Of a stretch of 64,000 nt of DNA, positions 56,360 to 64,000 are shown one piece after another (the first letter of the stretch is position 1; every line of letters begins with the position of its first letter). This stretch comes from Voacanga thouarsii (taxonomy: Eukaryota; Streptophyta; Magnoliopsida; Gentianales; Apocynaceae). The position numbers and the translations under genes were made by a program. The notes beneath the pieces are model-generated. The model saw nothing but the letters and a program-made list of their open reading frames with translations, did no database searches and had not been told where the DNA came from. Location of the stretch: the NCBI GenBank assembly GCA_026120185.1, contig JANUWF010002273.1, positions 1,037,001 to 1,101,000 of the forward strand, in the 5' to 3' direction.

Positions 56360-57301
56360 TTAAGCAGTCATTCATAGAACACAGTCAAAAAAAGTGGCAG
56401 CAGCGGTGATGGGCTGCACGAATAGCATATCACGGATAGCAAAATAAATGAATATCCTAAATGCATCGTCATGCAGCTATGGGAGGTAAGGCGGCTGTAG
56501 CAGAACTCGAACGTCCTCATGATAATTCAAGGTATAGCCTAAATCCGCTTGCTTCACGGGCTCTATCGGGCCCCCTCCCAGCGTGTGCATCATTTTGTCA
56601 ATTACCATCCCATCCTCCAGGTCAAGCTGTAACCCATGAACGACATCAGTAAGCCAATGACAAGGTAACATAGTTACGCAAAATTCAGTAACGTCAATTG
56701 CAGTTTGTGCCCAACTCTTTACCTCATTCGGGGCGCAGTTGACGTCTAATCTCCGGCCATCTATCAAAAACTTGTATGCATCGTAGTCCTACTTCGTGTG
56801 CTCTGCCCAAGCACCAAGCATCTTCGTCTTTCTCCTCATTCGGACCAGGCCATCCCGAACTATACAGAAACGATGTCAAATATACCGAATAAAGACCTAT
56901 TACGGTTTAAAAAATAGCTACCGACTGTAATGTCAAGTTTATTACTTGGTTGTCCATAGTCGACAATTTCTAAGCCACCATTGTCAGCAGGAACTGTCAT
57001 TTTTTTTAGGGGGGATAGAAGGAAACTAAGAAACATCGGCCAGTCTATACGATTTATAAGCTGTAAAGGTGTTGAATGGTCAATACGCCAAAAGGCATTA
57101 CCCGAGATAGGATTGGTGATGAAGGCCACGTGCCCATACAAATCGATACGCTCATAGACCTTATGTTTTGGAGATTCGCTCTGGCGAGGGGAGTTTAAAC
57201 GCCGAATTCTCACACACGGTTAATGAATTCTCGGTGGAACTGCAATAGCTTGGAAATCACAGTGTCCGCCTCATGAACGTGACCGGCGAACGCGTGGTGG
57301 C
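56360..57301 (-). pseudogene. Unrecognised broken protein-coding gene, cut by the B3 LTR
   Basis: Higher GC than anything around it. The minus-strand open stretch 56860-57213 (about 117 codons from the first open codon; no clear ATG) holds KVYERIDLYGHVAFITNP and DITVGSYFLNRNRSLFGI. One frameshift near 56870 and one TAG near 56790 lead into a second stretch at 56477-56767 (96 codons) with GRRLDVNCAPNEVKSWAQTA and LPCHWLTDVVHGLQLD, ending in a stop at 56477. Upstream, in yet another frame, coding-like sequence reaches 57301, where the B3 LTR begins, so the 5' end is lost. It is soluble-looking, without signal peptide or membrane segment. I do not recognise it. It may be a captured host gene or an endogenous viral fragment. 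Confidence 0.5.
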
Positions 57302-58042
57302 TGATGCATTTTTTTTTTTTTTAGTGTTTGAAATATTATTAATAAGGAGTTACAATCAATTAAATTTTAATTAAAATATTAATATTAAAACCACATGGGC
57401 AAGTATACGTATGATATAATATAAGAAATAGTAAATATCAAATCCACAAGAATTTAAACTTCCACCTTATTTTACTTTAATCTTCATTGTTTAATTAATA
57501 AAATAAAAAAAATAAAAATAAAGAAACTACATGTACTAGAAAAATTCAAGTCACACAAAAAAAAAAATTACAAGGATAATCAAAGAGTGAAAATAAGGAA
57601 AAAAATTATAAGTTGCCAAAATCTACTCAAAAACTCCTTTTTCGTGTCAAATTCGCGATATGAATCGGCCTTGGCTACTTCGACGCATCTAGTGCTAGTT
57701 GTACTCTACTTTTCCTCGTATGGGTAGCCTTGAGCCAACATTAGCTTAAGCTTTGAGCTAGGGCCAGCTCAAATCTTTTCAATGTCAGAAAGTGCTCTGT
57801 TCTAGTCCTTTTTTGCAAAGAAACTAGCCAAAACGCTTTCCCATACACCAACCAATGTTGGTGGCCTTTCGTTTTGCTCTTTTCGCATGTTTTTGTTACT
57901 TTTTTTTCACCATTTGTTCATCAATGATCAATCTACACGAACCATAGTAAAATAGAGGGAATCAATTGTCATTTTAAGTATAAAATCATAACAAATATAG
58001 TATTAATTACCCTCAAAATATGTGTACATTCAGCCCCTGTCA
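57302..58042 (-). repeat. B3 3' LTR with a ~840-base deletion
   Basis: TGATGCATTTTTT.. to ..CAGCCCCTGTCA, 741 bases against 1598 in the 5' LTR. The missing part corresponds to about 61095-61945; the break lies near 57610. An oligo-T run is at 57308-57321. Confidence 0.85.
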
Positions 58043-59515
58043 ATTCCTCCACACTTAAGTTTTGCTTGTCCTCAAGCAAATTAAAACTAAACACACCAAA
58101 CAAATAGCTCAAATAACAAAAAGATATTAGTGAACATGGCAAATATAGTAAAGATATTATCTCTTTTCAGCTTAAAAATTCTCCTCAACACTTATTCAAT
58201 CAAACTAATTTCATGCAAACTCATATATTAAGATAGATATCACTAAGGCCATCGAAGTTGAGTTAAACAAGTTCATACTCATTCAATATGTTTCCCCTTA
58301 TTCCTTAAGTTAAGAGTGCTTGTAATATTAATAATATAAATTAGGAATAATCAATTTACTTAAGTTCTAAAATTTCCAAACTACTACAATCTGAGTAGCA
58401 AACTAGGGATATTCTCACCATTTTTTTTTTTTTTTTGAGAATTCATATCCTTAAGTGAATAAATTTCTCTTCACTCACTGTATTGATCCCCTTAATTATT
58501 CAAAGCTTTTTTTCCTCACTCATCATTTTTTTTCCATTCGCACTCTTATTTTCTCTGGTCTAATTTTTTCTTTGTTTTGTTCTTTTCGTTTTTTTGCTCG
58601 AATGGATACATACATCCCTTTCTACATTGTTTTTTTTTTCCAACACTTTTTATTTTCTCTTAATCTCACCTCTCACTTTATTTACTTAAACTCAAAATGA
58701 GGACTAGTTTAGAAAATTATAGTACCAAAATCAACCATAATTTAATAGTTATATTTCATCACAGAATCAACATCAATCATCAAGAATCAAAATGTCACAA
58801 CATCTATTAAAACATAAATAAGGTTAATCCAAATTTTCAAAGCTTGTCCTATATCACACTTGATATACAAGTTTACACAAAACCAAACTCAACCAAAAAA
58901 TTTTAAACCAAATTCTCATGCAAAAAAAAAAAAACAATAATACTATAATAGTAAAAAATTGCAATTTCATTCCAAAAAATTTCAAATTTTCAAATTTTTA
59001 CAAATTAGCTCAAATTTTCAAGAACACTTCAATAAAGTTGATAAAATTTTGGACAAAAAATATCACCAAACCACTCCCCCACACTTAAATTAGATAATGT
59101 CTTTATTGGCTAAAAATTAAAACAATAAAGCATTTCCAAAGGGATCAAAAATAATAGAGGGGGTAAAAAGTTAAGCAATACTCCCCAAGTGCATTATCGC
59201 TTCTAAAAATGTGAAACTTGGATGGAATAGAAGAGCTTGTCCGTGAAGTATCTATTTAATCCTGTAGAGAGAACATCAATAAAAGTACAAAGAAAACAAG
59301 TACAAAATAAATAAAATAAATGACTTAATAAAAATCAAAGTAAATAAAAATATTGACTCTCTCCCCACACTTAAGCTAGATAGTATTTTCCTAATGGGGA
59401 ATGGGAAAGACATAAACTAAACTAACAAGACAAAATAATAGAATGACATTAAATCCCCAAAACAAATCCACAACATATAAAAATACTATTTCCACTCATC
59501 ATACTTTTTCATCAT
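58043..59515 (-). other. B3 3' non-coding tail
   Basis: Minus-strand GAGGACAAGCAAAACTTAAG-TGTGG (58049-58075) touches the LTR and is the purine-tract region. Related blocks recur at about 59084-59112 and 59364-59385. The rest is AT-rich with no believable gene. Confidence 0.7.
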
Positions 59516-60561
59516 TCATTTGTAAAAGAAATTAATGCTCAATGTAAAAGGCAAGCATGATGGTTGTAGAAAGAATGGGTGTTTTTGAAAAAGGTAAGGG
59601 ACATTAAAATTAATGTGCTTAATGAAAGTAGATTCATAAACCTTATTCGTTTTAAGCTCTTTAGATGCATCAATCAATTTTCCAACACATACATACAAAT
59701 AATGTCTAAAGAGTGCACCAACATGAAAATCACTAATCAACCCTTCAAAAGAATTGTCATAATGAAGCTTCCCCTTTAAACCTTGTAATGTAGCACCTAA
59801 AGATGAGATTAAGAAATCCTTACTTTACAATGCATGTTCTACAAAAACTAAATTATCTCCCTTTGAATGGGGTGAAGGGTAAGATCTATTAATATCCTTT
59901 AAGGACTTCTTAGATTATATCATTGAAAAATCTAACTCCTTGAGACATGTCAAACTCTACGCATCATAATGGCCATCATTGTTTTTCAAAAATTGAGAGG
60001 TACCTATAAAATCATGTGACAAAAAAATTATTAAACTCATTAGCACATAGAGAAGAATCAAATACTTTTCTTCTCCCATTGTGCATTTCTCCTCAAGGCC
60101 TCTTTCTTTTTGGTTAATTGTATGAGACATTATAGACTGTTCACTTAAAGGACACAATGTTCCTCTAGTTATCTCTAAGGGTGGTTTAGGAATCATAGGT
60201 TTATCTTGTTAGGGTGGAGCCGGTGTTTCCTCTTTTAATGCATCTGGCGCCAACCCAACATTGTAACACATCCCCTATTTTTGTGCGAATTTTGATTCGC
60301 TTGATAAAATTCTCCCATGAAGCTTCTCAACGATCTTAACTATTTGTGTTCTTTGATCGCTCAATTGTTGGAAAACTTCCTCAGAGCATTTTGTGGATAA
60401 ATTTCTGTTGACAACAATAGAATTCACTAACATTTCAAGTGATGTCTCACTCAAAATATTAAGGTAAGGATGCAATCTAGCTAACTTATCAACGTTATAG
60501 CTTCCTTGCTTGTGTGTCCAGGGCCACATATTTCCCCATGAATAACCTCCCATGAGAGTGA

Positions 60562-60622
<61 letters not shown>

Positions 60623-60628
60623 CCCCAA
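59516..60628 (-). pseudogene. B3 conserved ORF of unknown function
   Basis: The equivalent of 53211-54238 in B2. It begins with SWGNMWPWTHKQGSYNVDKL (near 60500-60545), then SETSLEMLVNSIVVNRNLS and EVFQQLSDQRTQIVKIVEKL (60275-60480). FLSHDFIGTSQFLKNNDGHY follows at 59957-60040, then ISDFHVGALFRHYLYVCVGK and HINFNVPYLFQKHPFF (59516-59740). Frameshifts and stops break it, and the start region is joined to a TA microsatellite (60561-60620). The blocks match B2 in order and spacing, plus an insertion near 60200-60280. Function unknown. Confidence 0.6.
60561..60620. repeat. (TA)n microsatellite
   Basis: About 30 TA repeats between the B3 primer site and its ORF. Open frames through it translate only Tyr-Ile repeats. 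Confidence 0.96.
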
Positions 60629-60788
60629 GACTCACAAAACAAGAGAAAATTTAGTGACAAGAAACATTCAAAAGATACAAAAATACAAAAATCAAGAAAA
60701 AACATACACAAACAAAGAGAAGTTAGTGGTATTTACAAATATAAAAATAGCTAAATTAACAAGACTTGAGTGTTTCCTATAATGTCCA

Positions 60789-60806
60789 TCCCCGGCAATG
60801 GTGCCA
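60789..60806 (-). other. B3 primer-binding site (tRNA-Asp)
   Basis: The plus-strand TCCCCGGCAATGGTGCCA has two differences from the tRNA-Asp match. It is six bases from the LTR edge. Confidence 0.9.
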
Positions 60807-60812
60807 AAAACT

Positions 60813-62410
60813 TGATGCATATTTTTTATTGTTGGAAATATTATTAACAATGGGCTACAATTAATCAAGTTTTAATTAAAATACTTGCTACTAAATCCAC
60901 ACATATAAGCAAGTATACCTATTATATAATATAGCAAATAGTAAGTATCGAAACAACTAAAATTTAGGCTCTCGCCTTACTTTACCCTAATCTTTATTGC
61001 TTAGATAACAAAATAAAGAAATAAAAGTAAATAAACTACCTATAGTAGAGAAAATCAAGTCACACAAGAAAAATCAATGAGTGAGAATAAGGAGAAAAGA
61101 TATGTAATGAAGAAATATCTCAATTCTTTTACAAGTGAAGAAAATATCTTTCAACCAATTGATTCCCAATTCCAAATACCAATATTAGTTTCTAAAGCAA
61201 ATTTCACTCATTTTGCAAGTCATGAAATTGTATTCTCAAATTAATCAAAGGGTATGTTCTACCTCCCTAACTAAAACTAAGAAACATTAATAGTAACTCA
61301 ATTAAACAATTAATGCCCCTATATTTTATGCAACACTAAAGCCTTTTTAATGGAAAAAACAAATACCCCTATATTCTAGGTGATATTAATCTTTTTTAAA
61401 TTACCAAATCTTTCCCTTTATCTCATTTTGCAAGTTAACTAAGAGATAACAAGATTATGAATTAATTAGTCTGGGTTAATTAATTAAACTCATAAAATCA
61501 AGTAATCAAATATTGAGAATTGGAATTCAACAAGTTTAGAAATAATTCAACACAAAATCATAGAATAAAAATATTATTAACTACCATTAAAACATATAAA
61601 TTCAAATTGTCAATAAATTATAAAAAAGGGAAAAAGAAACCACTCATAGACAAGAAAGCCTTCTTCTTCTTCCTTGAAACCTTCTTGATCAACCTCAGCC
61701 TTCTTCTTCTTCCTTGAAACCTTCTTGATCAACCTCATTTCCTTCTCTAATAGTTTCCTTGATCTTCCTAAATCTTTATGCTTAATTCAACCTTCTAGGA
61801 GTTTTCTGATTCTATAGAGTAAAAAACTGAAAACTATTTTGTACAATGTTATTCTCTTGTATTTATAGGAGTTCTAGTTGCTAAAAAGTCAATACAAAAG
61901 TCCTAATTCGTTCTCAAATCAATTCCCAAAAGATCTCAATAAAAGTTGCCAAATTCTATTCAAAAACTTATTTTTTGTGTTAAATTACAACATGAACCGA
62001 CCCTGACTGCTCCAAAGCATCTGGCGTCGATTGTACTCTATTTTTTCATATTTGGGCAGCTTTGAGCCGGCACCAACTCAAGCTTTGAGCTAGGATCGAC
62101 TTAAATCTGTCTGGTGCCTAAAGTGCTCTGTTCTCATCCATTTTTGCATAAAAACTAGCCGAAACACTTTCCCATGCACAGCCAACATTAGTGGCCTTTT
62201 GTTTTACTCTTTTCACATTAGTGGCCTTTTCTTTTACTCTTTTCACATGTTTTTGTACTTTTTTTTTTTTTTTTTTGCTATTTGTTCATCAATCATCAAT
62301 CTATGCAAAAGATAGTAAAATAGTGGAAATCAGTAGTCATTTTAAGCATAAAATCATAACACATATAGTACAAATGACCCTCAAAATATGTGTACATTTA
62401 GCCTCTATCA
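60813..62410 (-). repeat. B3 5' LTR (also 3' LTR of the next copy)
   Basis: TGATGCATATTTTTT.. to ..AGCCTCTATCA, 1598 bases. It carries a TATA-like TATTTATA at 61860-61867, a 40-base tandem repeat at 61660-61740 (AGCCTTCTTCTTCTTCC units), a 30-base repeat at 62189-62248 and the GGCGTC/GAGCCGGCACC repeat words at 62020-62130. No genes. Confidence 0.88.
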
Positions 62411-63530
62411 ATTCTCCCACACTTATGCTTTACTTGTCCTCAATCTAATTAGAACTAAACACACCATGCAAATAGCTCAAGTAACAAGAAGAATTTAGTG
62501 AACATGGTAAATATAGTAAAGATATTATCTTTTTTTCAACTTGAGGATTCTGTCCAACACTTATTCAATCAAGTTGATTTCATGCAAACTCATGTATTAA
62601 GATAGATATTACTAAGGCCATCAAAGTTGAGTTAAACAAATTCATGCTCTTTCAATGTGTTTCGTCTCAATCCTTAAGTCAATAGTGCATATAATGTGAA
62701 TCATATAAGTTAGGAATAATATATCAACTAAAGTTCTACAATTTTCAAACTACTACAATCTAAGTAGCAAATTATAGACATTCTCACCATTTTTTTCTTG
62801 GAAATTCATTGCCTCAAATGAATGGATTTCTCTTCCCTCACCGTATTGGCCCCTTTAAATTTTCAAAGTATTTTTTTTTCTCACTCATCATTTTTTTCAC
62901 TCGCATTCTTATTTTCTCTTATCTCACTTTTAATTTATTTTCTTTTTTAATTATTTTTTCTTGCCAGAATGGGCACATACATCCCTTTCTTTATTGTTTT
63001 TTTTTCCAACACATTTTTTTTCCTCTCAACCTTATCTCTCGCCTTGTTTACTTAAACTCAGAAAATCATAGCATCAAAATCAACCAAAATTATATACTTA
63101 TATTTCATCACAAATTCAACATCAATTCTCAAGAAACAAAATGCCACAATATCTACTAAAACATAAACAAGGTTAATTCAAATTCTCCAAAACTTGGCCT
63201 ATATCACACTCAATATACAAGTTTACACAAAACTAAACTCAACCAAATAAATTTTAAGCCAAAAGAAAAAATAATAACAATAATATAATAGACAAAAATT
63301 ACAATTTCACTCTAAAAATTTTCAAATTTTCAAAAAAATTAATTTTTTTCAAGTTAGCTCAAAATTTCTAGAAAACACCCAAAAAAAATGGATAAAAATT
63401 TGGATAAAGAATATCACCAAACTACTCTCCCACACTTAAACTAAACAATGTCCTTATTGACTAAAAATTTAGACAATAAAGCATCTCTAAGGGACAAAAA
63501 ATAATAGAGGGGTAGAACCTTAAGCAATTC
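62411..63530 (-). mobile_element. B4: partial interior of a further Athila-type copy
   Basis: Matches the B3 tail 58043-59165 step by step: CTCCCACACTTATGCTTTACTTGTCC next to the LTR, TTCTCTTCCCTCACCGTATTGGCCCC at about 62830, and CTCCCACACTTAAACTAAACAATG at about 63427. Homology stops near 63530 inside AAGCAATTC, before the conserved ORF would be reached. No gene. Confidence 0.8.
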
Positions 63531-63883
63531 TTGAAGGTATCTCATTCAAGTCACATAGCATAGCAGAAGATAAATAGACGAGATACCATCCCAATGATCA
63601 GCATATGTGTGATAAACAGAAAAGATGAAATGGAGGAAAACTACCTTTTGCAGTGTCTTTGTCGCTCAAAAATTCTCTTCATGTCTGAAGGCATGATCCA
63701 GCAACCTCGCATGTAACAACGGATTTGTGGCTTCTTCTTGATTGATCAAGTTAAACCACCACAACTCAAGCCTAGAGTTGTCTTTGATAGTACCCACACG
63801 AGGGACTCCAGGAAATCAAAAGCTCTCTGCTAGAAGAGTCTCTTGGCAACTAGGGTTCACTGAGAGAAAAAGAATAAGAGAAG

Positions 63884-63920
<37 letters not shown>

Positions 63921-64000
63921 ATAACCCCCGAAAGAACCATTCCCTCTGTGCATTTGAAAAAGAATGAAGACGACATTCTTTTCAGAGTGAAAAACACAGA
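63531..64000. other. Unassigned; possible copia-type LTR edge
   Basis: Starts abruptly where B4 homology ends (TTGAAGGTATCTC). It has no credible reading frame. A (GT)n tract at 63886-63917 followed by TTTTATAACC resembles the layout of the copia-1 LTR, but there is no clear sequence match and the region runs off the window. Assignment is a guess from structure. Confidence 0.35.
63886..63917. repeat. (GT)n microsatellite
   Basis: About 15 GT repeats. Confidence 0.95.

Larger units (their letters stand above)
57302..62410 (-). mobile_element. B3: non-autonomous Athila-type element
   Basis: Minus strand: 5' LTR 60813-62410, tRNA-Asp primer site 60789-60806, the same unknown ORF as B2 (60580-59516), a non-coding tail, and a shortened 3' LTR 57302-58042. 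Its 5' LTR is followed directly by the interior of a further copy (62411 on), so the LTR is shared in a tandem LTR-interior-LTR-interior array. No right target duplication can therefore be tested; the left flank is GTGGC. Confidence 0.82.

Noticed and set aside
63742..63924. 60-codon plus-strand open stretch
   Set aside because: It ends in a Cys-Val run translated from the GT microsatellite.

Overview
The window is nuclear plant DNA, most likely from a eudicot: it is AT-rich, no host gene is intact, and almost everything that can be identified is LTR retrotransposon. The coding remnants are Ty1/copia gag-protease-integrase-RT/RNase H, a Ty3/gypsy chromovirus, and an Athila/Calypso-like Ty3/gypsy group with a tRNA-Asp primer site. 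No organism can be named from the sequence. No rRNA, tRNA, CRISPR or bacterial-type operon was seen. Family names D, C, A, B, E and F below are local labels.

Positions 1-50105 form one deep nest that can be taken apart from target-site duplications (TSDs). A fragment of an Athila-type LTR (F, 49468-50105) is followed by a very long chromovirus-type LTR (D3, plus strand), which has been split by five insertions. These are: A1 (1-2792, 5' part outside the window); copia-1 (3817-26117, TSD CTCCA); solo LTR D2 (27139-31447, minus, TSD GTATC); solo LTR C (31836-41814, TSD CTAGT/CCAGT); and chromovirus E (42745-49298, TSD ATTTG/ACTTG). Copia-1 carries copia-2 in its 5' LTR (11399-25032, TSD ATTTG), and copia-2 carries solo LTR D1 in its 3' LTR (11547-15809, plus, TSD GCAGC). 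LTR C carries A2 (32742-41186, TSD ATAAG). D-family LTRs are therefore both the old host and one of the youngest guests.

A2 is a structurally complete but non-autonomous Athila-type element. It keeps a tRNA-Asp primer site, a gag gene (internally duplicated) and a 'putative plant transposon protein'-type ORF, but no protease, RT or integrase was seen. From 50106 on there are more Athila-type elements (B2, B3 and a partial B4). B2 and B3 lack recognisable gag-pol. Instead both carry, just downstream of the primer site, a related ORF of unknown function that I do not recognise.

Between B2 and B3, at 56360-57301, lies the only stretch that does not look like a retrotransposon: higher in GC, with a broken reading frame on the minus strand that is cut off by the B3 LTR. 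I do not recognise its product.

All coding regions here are broken by stops, frameshifts, deletions or lost catalytic residues. None is expected to make a working protein.
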